Below are positions 9,383-17,772 of a stretch of 63,469 nt of DNA, piece after piece; the first letter of the stretch is position 1, and each line of letters begins with the position of its first letter. The notes under the pieces are model-generated. The model had not been told where the DNA came from. It searched no databases and was given only the letters and a program-made list of their open reading frames with translations. The stretch is from Primorskyibacter sedentarius (GTDB lineage Bacteria; Pseudomonadota; Alphaproteobacteria; Rhodobacterales; Rhodobacteraceae). Location: contig NZ_SLZU01000022.1 in assembly GCF_004342065.1 (NCBI RefSeq), positions 1 through 63,469 on the forward strand. The letters run 5' to 3'. The position numbers and the translations under genes were made by a program.

Positions 9383-10233
9383 GAAACCTCGTCCGCGACC
9401 GTGTTGCGCAGGGTGCCGATGCCGTTCACCTCAACCTCGACCACGTCGCCGGGCACGAGGTAGCGCGGCGGCTCGAACCGGGCACCTGCACCGGTCGGGG
9501 TGCCGGTCACGATGATATCGCCGGGCTGCAAGGCCATGAACGTCGAGATATAGGCAATCTGTTCGCGGATGGGAAAGATCATGCGGGCGAGCCTGTCATC
9601 CTGTCGCAGCTCGCCATTGACGCGCGTCTTGATGCAGGCGCCGTCCAACTGGGCGGGGTCGGTGAAGGGCACCAGCCACGGCCCCATGGCCCCCGAACGA
9701 TCCCAGTTCTTGCCCTGCGTGACGTTGAACTTGGCGTGGCGGACCCAGTCGCGGATCGTGCCCTCATTGCAGATCGTTACGGCGGCGATGTGATCATAAG
9801 CGTCTTTCGCAGCGATCCTGCGCCCGGCTTTCCCGATGACGATTGCAACCTCGCCTTCATAATCCAGCGCATGGCTTTCCGGTGGCCGGATCAATGGCCG
9901 GTCATGGCCGGTAAAGCCGCTGGCGAAGCGTGGAAAAAGCGACATGAATCTGGGCTGGGCAGAGCCATCCTTGTATTCGGCATTCCGGTCAGGAAAATTC
10001 ACGCCGACGCAGAGGATACGGCGGGCGTCAGGCAGGACCATCTCATACGTGATCTGGTCATGCGTGACGGGGCGGCCCCTGGCTGCCTGCACCAGCGCAT
10101 CCAGCCCGCCCTGTGCCACGACGTCGAAGAGGCCGGGCCACTGCGGAAAATCGGGGCTGAGCGCGATCGCGCCCGCATCGGTGACCGCCCCGTAGAATGT
10201 GTCCCCCTCGGCCTTGTAGGTCGCAAAGCGCAT
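9379..10233 (-). CDS. hpaG: FAH-family decarboxylase/isomerase of the homoprotocatechuate pathway
   Basis: A 284-residue fumarylacetoacetase-family enzyme. Signatures are CVGVNFPDRNAEY, the metal-binding DYEGEVAIVIG and the C-terminal TGTPTGAGA. In this pathway HpaG decarboxylates 5-oxopent-3-ene-1,2,5-tricarboxylate and isomerises the product. E. coli HpaG is a two-domain fusion, and this one is a single domain. The ATG at 10233 is chosen because AGGAG lies 7 bases upstream, although the frame is open further back into hpaD. It sits between hpaD (19-base gap) and hpaH (ATGA overlap). General FAH-family activity cannot be excluded, but context is strong. Confidence 0.85.
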   Translation of the reverse strand: MRFATYKAEGDTFYGAVTDAGAIALSPDFPQWPGLFDVVAQGGLDALVQAARGRPVTHDQITYEMVLPDARRILCVGVNFPDRNAEYKDGSAQPRFMSLFPRFASGFTGHDRPLIRPPESHALDYEGEVAIVIGKAGRRIAAKDAYDHIAAVTICNEGTIRDWVRHAKFNVTQGKNWDRSGAMGPWLVPFTDPAQLDGACIKTRVNGELRQDDRLARMIFPIREQIAYISTFMALQPGDIIVTGTPTGAGARFEPPRYLVPGDVVEVEVNGIGTLRNTVADEVS

Positions 10234-10252
10234 CTGGTCTCTCCTTGGCCGG

Positions 10253-11236
10253 TCAGGGGGCAATGATGGGCGAGGCGTCAAGCTCTGACGCCCGCACCTC
10301 GGCCCCGACAAATTCTGTGCCATGCTCGAACCAGCTGCGCGGGGCGGCCGCGCCCCAAAGCGTCTGGCGCTGCGGATCCGTCAGATCCCACCTGATCGGT
10401 TCAAGGTCAGGATCGACGGTCTGGTAGTCAGAGCAGTAGATCTCGATCCGGTGACCGTCTGGGTCGAGGATATACAGGAAAAACGCGTTGGAGATGCCAT
10501 GCCGCCCCGGTCCGCGTTCAATATTGGCGACATGGCCCGTCGTTGCCATCAGGTCGAGCAGGTCGATGATGTTCAGCGGCGTCGGCACCCAGAACGCCAC
10601 ATGATGCAGCCGGGGCCCGGAGCCATTGGTAAAGGCCATGTCATGCACGCCGCCCTTGCGGTGCATCCACGCCGCCCATAGCCGCCCGGTCTTTTCGTCC
10701 TCGGTATATTCGGTCACGCGAAAGCCGAAATCGCTGTAAAAGGCGACGCTGTCATCGACATTGCTGGAGAAGACGTTGAAATGGTCGATCCGCAGCGGTT
10801 TTACCCCGCGATATAGCGCGTATTGCTGATGGATCGGGGGCAGGCGGTCCATCCGGTGATAGAATTCCAGCGGGATGCCAATATTGTCAGAGGTCCGGAG
10901 CGTGCGACCCTGATAGGGGCGTTCAACCCATTGCGTCGGACGGCCGCGCGCCTTGAAATAGACATCGGCGCGGTCAAGATCAGCCTCGTCGAACGTCTTG
11001 AACCCAAGCATTTCGACCGTGCCGGGACGGTCCGAGGCCTGAAGGATCACGCAGTGATGTCCGCGCTCTTCCATCGCCCGCAAGTAGACATGGGTGTCGC
11101 TTTCATGGGTCACCTGAAAGCCCAGGATTTCGGTGTAGAACCGGCGCGACCGGGCAAGATCTGACACGTTCAGGCAGACATGGCTCAGGCGGAGCGTGTT
11201 GAAATCCGGGTAGAGGTTCGGTGCGGGGACGGGCAT
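10253..11236 (-). CDS. hpaD: 3,4-dihydroxyphenylacetate 2,3-dioxygenase (extradiol, VOC fold)
   Basis: A 327-residue type I extradiol ring-cleavage dioxygenase with two pairs of vicinal-oxygen-chelate modules. The likely Fe/Mn ligands of the 2-His-1-Glu triad are the first His of LRIDHFNVFSS, a His of PRLHHVAFWV and Glu in HRIEIYCSDY, matching the Brevibacterium/Arthrobacter HPCD type rather than the unrelated E. coli HpaD. It opens the ring of homoprotocatechuate to 5-carboxymethyl-2-hydroxymuconate semialdehyde. An AGGAG site precedes the ATG. The downstream genes carry the following pathway steps. Confidence 0.93.
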   Translation of the reverse strand: MPVPAPNLYPDFNTLRLSHVCLNVSDLARSRRFYTEILGFQVTHESDTHVYLRAMEERGHHCVILQASDRPGTVEMLGFKTFDEADLDRADVYFKARGRPTQWVERPYQGRTLRTSDNIGIPLEFYHRMDRLPPIHQQYALYRGVKPLRIDHFNVFSSNVDDSVAFYSDFGFRVTEYTEDEKTGRLWAAWMHRKGGVHDMAFTNGSGPRLHHVAFWVPTPLNIIDLLDLMATTGHVANIERGPGRHGISNAFFLYILDPDGHRIEIYCSDYQTVDPDLEPIRWDLTDPQRQTLWGAAAPRSWFEHGTEFVGAEVRASELDASPIIAP

Positions 11237-11261
11237 CGGGATCTCCTGTCAGGCGGGGCCA

Positions 11262-12770
11262 TCAGGCGCCCATGCGCGGGATCTTGTGGTGGCCGGTGGC
11301 AAAGCCGATATGCTTTTGCTCCATGTAGAATTCGAAGGACCAGTCGCCGCCATCGCGCCCGATCCCGCTGTTCTTGACGCCGCCGAAAGGGGTGGACAGA
11401 TGGCGCACATTCTCGGAGTTCACCCAGATCATGCCCGCCTCCAGCCTGTCGGTAAAGCGCAACGCGCGGGTCAGATCGTTGGTCCAGACATAGCCCGTCA
11501 GACCATAGGCCGTGTCATTGGCGATCTCCAGCGCCTCTTCTTCGGTTGAAAACGGAATCGATGTCAGGACCGGCCCGAAGATTTCCTCTTGCGCGATGCG
11601 CATGTCGTTGGTGGCATCGGTAAACAGGGTGGGGCGCACGAAATACCCGTTGTGTTCCTGCGCGGTGCCGCCCGCAGCAATGGTCGCGCCGTCTTGCAGG
11701 GCGGTGTCGAAATAAGAGGTGACCTTGTCGAAATGCGCCTTGCTGATCATCGGGCCGATCTCGGTTTCAGGGTCAAGCGGGTGACCGAGCCTGATCCTGT
11801 TCACCCGATCGACCAGCCTGGCCTCGAACGCATCGCGGATCGTATCCTGCACCAGCAGCCGCGACGAAGAGGTGCAGCGCTCGCCGTTGATCGAGTAGAT
11901 CATGAAGATCACCGCATCCAGCGCACGGTCAAGATCGGCATCGTCAAACACGATCACCGGGTTCTTGCCCCCAAGTTCTAGATGCACCCGCTTCAGCGTG
12001 TCCGCCCCCTGTTTGATGATCTCGCTGCCCGTCCTGCTTTCTCCGACAAAGGCAATGGCGCGAATGGCGGGGTGTTCGGTCAGGCGTTTGCCCGCTTCAT
12101 GGCCGTAGCCGTTCACCGTGTTGAGCACGCCCGGCGGCAGGCCCGCCTCTTCGGCTATCTCGACCAGCAGCCGCGCTGTCAGCGGCGAATCCTCTGCCGG
12201 TTTGTGGACCACCGTGCATCCTGCGGCCAGCGCGGGGGCGATCTTCCAGGTGGACAGCATGAAAGGCGTGTTCCACGGCGTGATCACGCCAACGGGGCCG
12301 ATGGGCACGCGCGCGGTGATGTTCATGAGGGTGGGGGATTGCAGGTGCTGACCGTCACGGGCCTGAACCACCTGATCCGCGAAATACCGGAAGTTTTCCG
12401 CGCCACGCAACGCCGCCTTGGACATGAAACGCAGTGCCTGCCCGGTGTCCCAGCACTCGCACAGCATGATTTCCTCGGCGCGCGCCTCGATCGCGTCGGC
12501 CACCCGGATCAGGATGCGCCGCCGCTCTGTCGCGGGCATGTCGCGCCACGCCGGAAAGGCCGCTCTTGCCGCCTCGGCCGCCGCGTCGACATCCGCCGCG
12601 GTGCTGCGCGCGACATCGCAAATCACCGTTTTGTCGACCGGGGAGATGGTTTGAAAAGTGCCGCCAGAGCCGGGTCTGTCCTCTCCGCCGATGCGGTTGC
12701 GAATGCCAGTCTTCGCGAAGCGGGCAAGGTGGCGCTCCAGCTTCGCGATATTCTGTTGCAGCGCGGTCAT
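11262..12770 (-). CDS. hpaE: 5-carboxymethyl-2-hydroxymuconate semialdehyde dehydrogenase
   Basis: A 502-residue NAD-dependent aldehyde dehydrogenase. The catalytic Glu is in HLELGGKNPVIVFDDAD, the catalytic Cys in NGERCTSSSRL, and the cofactor-binding PWNTPFMLSTWKIAPAL block is present. It oxidises the ring-cleavage semialdehyde to 5-carboxymethyl-2-hydroxymuconate. Its start overlaps the hpaF stop (ATGA) and it ends 25 bases before hpaD. The specific assignment rests on the conserved hpaF-E-D order, since ALDH sequences alone do not fix the substrate. Confidence 0.92.
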   Translation of the reverse strand: MTALQQNIAKLERHLARFAKTGIRNRIGGEDRPGSGGTFQTISPVDKTVICDVARSTAADVDAAAEAARAAFPAWRDMPATERRRILIRVADAIEARAEEIMLCECWDTGQALRFMSKAALRGAENFRYFADQVVQARDGQHLQSPTLMNITARVPIGPVGVITPWNTPFMLSTWKIAPALAAGCTVVHKPAEDSPLTARLLVEIAEEAGLPPGVLNTVNGYGHEAGKRLTEHPAIRAIAFVGESRTGSEIIKQGADTLKRVHLELGGKNPVIVFDDADLDRALDAVIFMIYSINGERCTSSSRLLVQDTIRDAFEARLVDRVNRIRLGHPLDPETEIGPMISKAHFDKVTSYFDTALQDGATIAAGGTAQEHNGYFVRPTLFTDATNDMRIAQEEIFGPVLTSIPFSTEEEALEIANDTAYGLTGYVWTNDLTRALRFTDRLEAGMIWVNSENVRHLSTPFGGVKNSGIGRDGGDWSFEFYMEQKHIGFATGHHKIPRMGA

Positions 12771-13156
12771 TCGGACCCTTTCATGTGGTCGCGGATCGTT
12801 CCGGCCTTGGGGGACAGATCGGGGTCGATGTCGCGCATTTCCAGCGAAAGGGCGATGGGATGGTTGCGCATCGCCGGGGCCAGATACGCCTGTGCCGCGT
12901 CAAAGATACGTTGCGTTGCGTCCTGCTTGGTCTTTGGCGCGCGCCCGGCACGCAGACGAACCGAGATGTCAACGAAGCCGTGTTCGGGATTTCCATCCGC
13001 GATAGCGTAGTGATCAACCCGGATTGCACGGACACGGATGCCTGCCAGCGGAAAGGCGTCAATCCCGGCGGCGGTGGCGCGGATTTCTTCGCACAGGCCC
13101 GCCATATCGACCCGGGATTCGAGGTTCGCCGAATAGTCGATCTGGAAATGCGGCAT
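12767..13156 (-). CDS. hpaF: 5-carboxymethyl-2-hydroxymuconate Delta-isomerase
   Basis: A 129-residue protein of the tautomerase superfamily, matching CHMI in length and sequence style. After Met removal the N-terminal residue is Pro (MPHFQIDYSANLE), the catalytic base of the family. It isomerises 5-carboxymethyl-2-hydroxymuconate to the oxo form used by HpaG. It is the first gene of the hpa operon, divergent from hpaR, and a GTGAGG ribosome site lies just before the ATG. Confidence 0.92.
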   Translation of the reverse strand: MPHFQIDYSANLESRVDMAGLCEEIRATAAGIDAFPLAGIRVRAIRVDHYAIADGNPEHGFVDISVRLRAGRAPKTKQDATQRIFDAAQAYLAPAMRNHPIALSLEMRDIDPDLSPKAGTIRDHMKGSE

Positions 13157-13186
13157 GACCTCACCCGAACCCCTATATGGTTGCGA

Positions 13187-13200
13187 TGTTAATTAATTCG
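13187..13200. promoter_or_regulatory. Candidate HpaR operator between hpaF and hpaR
   Basis: An AT-rich palindromic patch, TTAATTAATT (13189-13198), interrupts otherwise GC-rich sequence in the divergent hpaF-hpaR intergenic region. MarR-type repressors such as HpaR bind palindromes of this kind. On the plus strand TTGCGA (13204-13209) and TAACAT (13226-13231) are 16 bases apart and could form the hpaR promoter, which the operator would then abut. Binding is inferred, not shown. Confidence 0.45.
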
Positions 13201-13273
13201 CCTTGCGATGTCAACGTCACACCATAACATGACGCAAATGCCAATGTCCGCGAAAGCCCCGGAGGCGCGCATA

Positions 13274-13723
13274 GTGAACAACAAGTTGCCATCGACCAGC
13301 CGATCGCTTCCGATCGCATTGATCCGCGCGCGCGAAGCCGTGATGGCGCCCGTTCGCAGCATGCTCGCGGCCTCGGGACTGACCGAACAACAATGGCGGG
13401 TGCTGCGGGTACTGGACGAATGCGGCCCGCAGGACACCACCGATGTGGCCGAACGCGCCAGCCTGCTGCTGCCCAGCCTCAGCCGTATCCTGCGAACGAT
13501 GTCCGACAAGGGGCTGATCACCCGGACTCAGCACAGCACTGATCGGCGGCGCCAGACATTGGCGATCACGGCGCAGGGTCTGGACGTGATCGAGCAGAAC
13601 CGCGAAGAGGCGGCCGCCATTGCCGTGGCGATCAAGGCCCGGCTGGGGGACGAGAATTACGAAGCCCTGCTTGACCTGCTCGAACTGGTCACAGAAGAGC
13701 ACAAGCCCCCTCCGTCTGCCTAG
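13274..13723 (+). CDS. hpaR: MarR-family repressor of homoprotocatechuate degradation
   Basis: A 149-residue MarR-family winged-helix regulator. The start LPSTSRSLPIALIRAREAVM is characteristic of HpaR, followed by LTEQQWRVLRVLDE and the recognition/wing region RTQHSTDRRRQTLAIT. I chose the GTG at 13274 because GGAGG lies exactly 8 bases upstream (13261-13265) and the protein then begins where HpaR proteins usually begin. An in-frame ATG at 13208 would add 22 residues but has no ribosome site and would consume most of the divergent promoter region. It probably represses the hpa operon until an aromatic ligand binds. Confidence 0.9.
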   Translation: MNNKLPSTSRSLPIALIRAREAVMAPVRSMLAASGLTEQQWRVLRVLDECGPQDTTDVAERASLLLPSLSRILRTMSDKGLITRTQHSTDRRRQTLAITAQGLDVIEQNREEAAAIAVAIKARLGDENYEALLDLLELVTEEHKPPPSA

Positions 13724-13853
13724 CCGCGTAGATTGTTGAGCGGATGTGCCGCGCAAACCTGCGGTCAGCTGCTGACTGGCGTCACCGACAGGCGGCATTG
13801 CAAGGCCTGTGCCCGCTGGTTCGGTTTTTTCTGTGCCCGGCGCGGACAGGTCG

Positions 13854-15029
13854 TCAGTTCAGGCGCACTGGTAGGTTGAGCGGACCACGAAATCCGAACC
13901 CCGACCACACCACCTTTGCCGGATCAAGCAGTTCGATATTCGGGAAGCGGTCAAACAGCATCGGCAAAAGCGTTTTGGCCACGGTCATACGCGACAGATG
14001 CGTTCCCATACAGTGATGCGGGCCGCTGCCAAAGCTTTGATGCGGATGGCGGGTACGGAAGACGTTGAACATGTCGCCATCCTCGAACAGGTCTTCATCA
14101 TGGTTGGCAGAGGCCTGTATCGTCATCAGCACGTCATCCTTGCGGATGGTGACACCGCGGAGTTCCGTGTCTTCGGTTGCGCGACGAGAGCTGGCCTGGA
14201 TCGGGGCGACCCAACGGATGGCTTCCTCGAACGCGTCTGACCATTTCTCCTCGCGTTTGACCTGCTCCAACTGCTCGGGATTGGTCAGCAACCCATAAAG
14301 AACGGTCAGAAGCGCGTCGCGCGGCTCGTTGATGCCGCCGCCGATGGCAATCTTGATATTGGCGAGGATCTGGCTTTTCGGGATGGGATCATCGGCATTG
14401 ATCATGACCGAAAGCGCCGATTGATCCGGTTCTTCCTTCAGCAGCGGGATCATCCGGTCAATTTCCGCGTTCATCTCGATATTGGCCTTGGCGGCCCGCT
14501 CGAACGGTTCATCCGCCCAGCCGAAATTGCCCGCCCCGTCGATCAGCGCCTGCGACCAGCGCTGCATGTCGGCATCGCTCGCCTCCGGCAGCCCAAGCAC
14601 CTCGGCCAGAATGCGCGCGGCCAGTGGCCCAGCCAGCATCGGGAAAAGATCAACGGGTTCGCCTTTGGGCAGGCGATCCAGATAGGCGCTGGCATGCCGC
14701 TCGTAAGACGGGGACCAGATCGTCTTGAGGTTGCGGGGCGAAAAGGTCGGCATCATCGCGTTGCGTTCGCGCAGATGCGCCTCACCATCCTTGCGCATCA
14801 GGGTATGCGCTTCAAAGGCGCGCTCCATCGGGGTGCCCGGATCGTCAGAGCTGAAGAGCTCCGGATTGTCCTTCACCGCCCGCGTATCGGCCGCCTTGGT
14901 CAGAAAGGTCCGCCCGGTGGCTTCGACCCGCAGCACGGGCGCGGTTGCCCGCAGCCGCTTGTAGATCGGGTAGGGCGCGCGGGTAAGCTCTGCAATGGTG
15001 ATGCTGCTGTCAACGGGTGCGAGTGGCAT
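13854..15029 (-). CDS. Cytochrome P450
   Basis: A 391-residue soluble bacterial P450. The heme-thiolate loop is FGSGPHHCMG with its Cys ligand near the C-terminus, and the K-helix ExxR motif is EEAIRW. The I-helix reads GGGINEPRD, with Pro where most P450s carry the proton-relay Thr. The ATG at 15029 follows GGGGAGG, and an open frame back to 15101 has no ribosome site. No ferredoxin or reductase gene lies nearby, so redox partners must be elsewhere. Substrate unknown. It diverges from a LysR regulator that probably controls it. Confidence 0.9.
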   Translation of the reverse strand: MPLAPVDSSITIAELTRAPYPIYKRLRATAPVLRVEATGRTFLTKAADTRAVKDNPELFSSDDPGTPMERAFEAHTLMRKDGEAHLRERNAMMPTFSPRNLKTIWSPSYERHASAYLDRLPKGEPVDLFPMLAGPLAARILAEVLGLPEASDADMQRWSQALIDGAGNFGWADEPFERAAKANIEMNAEIDRMIPLLKEEPDQSALSVMINADDPIPKSQILANIKIAIGGGINEPRDALLTVLYGLLTNPEQLEQVKREEKWSDAFEEAIRWVAPIQASSRRATEDTELRGVTIRKDDVLMTIQASANHDEDLFEDGDMFNVFRTRHPHQSFGSGPHHCMGTHLSRMTVAKTLLPMLFDRFPNIELLDPAKVVWSGFGFRGPLNLPVRLN

Positions 15030-15098
15030 GAAGGCTTCCTCCCCAAAGCCCCTTTCAGGAGCGTTTTGGACGATGATAGACGCAAGCATCCTATCCAA

Positions 15099-15144
15099 CA
15101 ATCAGATGGAGTTGATTGACCCCATCAGAAAATTTAATCTGATG
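15099..15144. promoter_or_regulatory. Twin inverted repeats, probable LysR-family operators
   Basis: Two inverted repeats lie 4 bases apart in the P450-lysR divergent region. The first is CAATCA-N8-TGATTG (15099-15118) and the second CATCAGA-N8-TCTGATG (15123-15144). Both have the same 8-base spacer and related half-sites (ATCA). LysR-type regulators normally bind paired sites of this kind as tetramers, one for recruitment and one for activation. Confidence 0.6.
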
Positions 15145-15169
15145 CCACGCAGGATCAGGAGCATTGGAA

Positions 15170-16075
15170 ATGGCGCGACCGGACTTTCTGGGGCTTGATT
15201 TTCTGGCCCTTCAGACGCTTTGCCTTGTGCACGAAAAACGGTCTTTCACCCGCGCGGCACAGATGCTTGGCGTGAACCAGTCCGCCGTCAGCTATACGGT
15301 CGCCAAGCTGCGTCGCGCCTTTGACGACCCGTTGTTCTTTCGGCAGGGCACCACATTGATGGCGACAGAGCGGTGCGAGGCCATCGTGGGGGAGGCCGCG
15401 CGCCTGCTTGCCTCGTTCGAGAAGCTGACACAGCCTGAGGATTTCGAGTTCAGAACGGCTTCGCGCAGCTTTGTCATCTCGTGCAACTACTATGAGCGTG
15501 TGGTGATCCTGCCCAGTCTGGTGCGCCGGATCCGTGCCGTGGCGCCGAATGTGCGGTTGGAAACCATCACCTCGACCGCGCAGGGGATCACGCAGCTGCA
15601 AAACGGCGAGGCGGAGCTGCTGATCGGTCCGCTGCGTCCCGAGGGCGAGGATTTCTACTGCCGCACATTGCTGGACGAACGCTATGTCTGCGTGATGGAT
15701 GCGGGCAACCCGCTTGGCCAAACGCCGGGCATGAGCGTGGAGGATTACCTGTCCGCCCGGCATGTCGTTGTAAGCTACGGCGGCAACTGGCGCTCGCCCT
15801 ACCTTCTGGAGATGGACGAGAGGGGGCTTGAAATGCGTCCCATGTTGACGGTTTCCAGCCCCGCGGGGCTTCGGGACATGCTTCAGGGCAGTGATCTGGT
15901 CGCGACACTTCCCAGCCGGGTGGCGGCCCGGATCGGCAAGGCGCTGCGTGTCGTGGCTTGCCCGATCCCGGCCCCGTTTCAGATTGATCTGGTCTGGACG
16001 ACGCGAACGCATTTCCACCCCGCCCATGTCTGGCTGCGCGGGGTTCTGTCGGACATTGCCGGTGGGCTTCGTTAG
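15170..16075 (+). CDS. LysR-family transcriptional regulator
   Basis: A 301-residue LysR regulator. The N-terminal winged HTH spans about residues 10-65 (ALQTLCLVHEKRSFTRAAQMLGVNQSAVSYTVAKLR), followed by a periplasmic-binding-like effector domain. The ATG at 15170 has AGGAG 8 bases upstream, while a TTG at 15164 is too close to it. It diverges from the P450 gene with two matching inverted repeats between, so it most likely controls the P450 and itself. The effector is unknown. It has some resemblance to the NodD/LinR-like subgroup in the first 100 residues, but I would not push that. Confidence 0.88.
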   Translation: MARPDFLGLDFLALQTLCLVHEKRSFTRAAQMLGVNQSAVSYTVAKLRRAFDDPLFFRQGTTLMATERCEAIVGEAARLLASFEKLTQPEDFEFRTASRSFVISCNYYERVVILPSLVRRIRAVAPNVRLETITSTAQGITQLQNGEAELLIGPLRPEGEDFYCRTLLDERYVCVMDAGNPLGQTPGMSVEDYLSARHVVVSYGGNWRSPYLLEMDERGLEMRPMLTVSSPAGLRDMLQGSDLVATLPSRVAARIGKALRVVACPIPAPFQIDLVWTTRTHFHPAHVWLRGVLSDIAGGLR

Positions 16076-16138
16076 GACTTGCGATCTGCCGCCGAAGCAC
16101 AGGGATGCTGCGCCCGCGCGAATGGGTAGAGAGGCGCG

Positions 16139-17278
16139 TCAGGCGCCTTTCCAGATCCAGCCGCCGCCAAAGATGCGGGTGCCGTCGGTTTCATAGAACA
16201 CGCAAGCCTGCCCCGGTGCCACGCCCTGTTCGGGCGAGAGCAGTTCGACCTCGGCTTCCGTTGCGGAAATGGGGCGGATGATCGCCTCGCGCGGGGGGCG
16301 GGTGGAGCGGACCTTGACCGATACATGCCATTCATCGCGGCTCTCGAAGGGCTCGTCGCCGAGCCAGTTGATCTCTTGCACAGGGATAAGGCGGGTTGCC
16401 AGCATTTCCTTCGGTCCGACGATCACCTGCTTCGTGTCCACGTCCAGCTTGACCACGTAGAGTGGCTCGCTCAGGCCGCCGATCTGCAACCCGCGGCGCT
16501 GGCCGATCGTGTAGCGGATGACACCCTCGTGCCGCCCAAGGACACGGCCGTCCACATGCACGATGTCGCCGGGATCGATCGCATCGGGGCGCAGTTTTTC
16601 GATCACGCTGGCATAGTCGCCATTGGGGACAAAACAAATGTCCTGGCTGTCGGGTTTGTCCGCAACCGCCAGCCCATATTTCGCGGCCAGTTCCCGCGTG
16701 GCCCCTTTGGACGGCAAATGGCCCAGAGGGAATCGCAGGTAATCAAGCTGCTCCGGCGTGGTGGAGAACAGGAAATAGCTCTGATCGCGATTGGCGTCTT
16801 CGGCGCAATGCAGCTCTGGCCCCAAGGCGCCGTTCTTGCGCTGGATGTAGTGGCCGGTGGCCATGCAATCGGCCTCCAGATCGCGCGCGGTTTCCAGCAG
16901 ATCCTTGAACTTCACCCGTTCGTTGCAGCGGATACAGGGGACCGGCGTCGCCCCGGCAAGATAGCTTTCGGCAAATTCGTCGATCACGGCGTCCTTGAAG
17001 ATGTTTTCATAATCAAGCACATAGTGGGGAAATCCCATCTCTTCGGCCACGCGGCGCGCATCATGGATGTCAAGCCCTGCACAGCAGGCACCTTTCTTGG
17101 CCAGAGCCGCGCCGTGATCGTAAAGCTGTAGCGTCACGCCCACCACGTCATAGCCTTCCTCGGCCAGTTGCGCGGCCACGACAGAGCTGTCGACGCCACC
17201 GGACATGGCAACGACGACGCGTGTGTCGGCAGGGGCCTTGGCAAAGCCAAGCGAATTGAGCGGGGTCTCGAGGGGCAT
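16139..17278 (-). CDS. mnmA: tRNA-specific 2-thiouridylase
   Basis: A 379-residue enzyme making 2-thiouridine at U34 of Lys, Glu and Gln tRNAs. The ATP pyrophosphatase P-loop is [11 protein letters not shown] near residue 25. The catalytic cysteines are in [11 protein letters not shown] and [12 protein letters not shown], and the C-terminal beta-barrel includes [13 protein letters not shown]. The ATG at 17278 follows AAGGAAA, and an earlier in-frame Met at 17332 lacks a ribosome site. The gene stands alone, tail to tail with the LysR gene. Confidence 0.95.
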   Translation of the reverse strand: MPLETPLNSLGFAKAPADTRVVVAMSGGVDSSVVAAQLAEEGYDVVGVTLQLYDHGAALAKKGACCAGLDIHDARRVAEEMGFPHYVLDYENIFKDAVIDEFAESYLAGATPVPCIRCNERVKFKDLLETARDLEADCMATGHYIQRKNGALGPELHCAEDANRDQSYFLFSTTPEQLDYLRFPLGHLPSKGATRELAAKYGLAVADKPDSQDICFVPNGDYASVIEKLRPDAIDPGDIVHVDGRVLGRHEGVIRYTIGQRRGLQIGGLSEPLYVVKLDVDTKQVIVGPKEMLATRLIPVQEINWLGDEPFESRDEWHVSVKVRSTRPPREAIIRPISATEAEVELLSPEQGVAPGQACVFYETDGTRIFGGGWIWKGA

Positions 17279-17400
17279 ATCATTTTCCTTGGGGGTTCGC
17301 GCGAAATATAGGCAAATGCAAGATACTCTCAAGGGGCGGTTTCATAGTCCCTTAAGTCGCGGCGCGCCAAGTTCCCCTTCGTAACGAGAAGGGAAAGACG

Positions 17401-17679
17401 ATGTTCCTGAAAAAGGTAGATGGTCCACGGACGGTAACCTTGCCTGATGGTCAGGTGATGACCCTTGCGGATCTGCCGCCACCTGACACAAGACGATGGG
17501 TGGCGTCGCGCAAACTGGCCGTGGTTCGCGCCGTGGCGCACGGGCTGCTGACGCAGGAGGCGGCGAAGATACGCTATTCGCTCAGCGACGACGAGTTGCT
17601 GGAATGGGTCCGTGCCCTGGCCAACCACGGAGAAGAGGCCCTGAAAGCCACAGCAATACAGAGATTCCGACAACCATGA
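17401..17679 (+). CDS. sciP: SciP-like (DUF1153) CtrA inhibitor
   Basis: A 92-residue DUF1153 protein. In Caulobacter SciP binds CtrA and blocks its recruitment of RNA polymerase, shaping the cell cycle. Family blocks visible are DGPRTVTLPDGQVMTLADLPPPDTRRWVASRK and the HTH-like AAKIRYSLSDDELLEW. It lies 93 bases upstream of ctrA on the same strand. In Rhodobacteraceae these two genes control motility and gene-transfer-agent functions rather than viability, so a link to those processes is plausible. Confidence 0.9.
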   Translation: MFLKKVDGPRTVTLPDGQVMTLADLPPPDTRRWVASRKLAVVRAVAHGLLTQEAAKIRYSLSDDELLEWVRALANHGEEALKATAIQRFRQP

Positions 17680-17717
17680 GTTGCGTGTCGCCAAATCGCG
17701 TCTATAGTAACGGGCAG

Positions 17718-17725
17718 TTAACCAA
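17718..17725 (+). promoter_or_regulatory. Possible CtrA half-site upstream of ctrA
   Basis: TTAACCAA differs by one base from the CtrA half-site TTAACCAT and lies 48 bases before the ctrA start. Autoregulation of ctrA is well known in other alphaproteobacteria. A single half-site is weak evidence on its own. Confidence 0.3.
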
Positions 17726-17772
17726 TTTCGCCGAGGTTCGGTTTTGAAGGGTTACCAAACGGAGATATTTAG

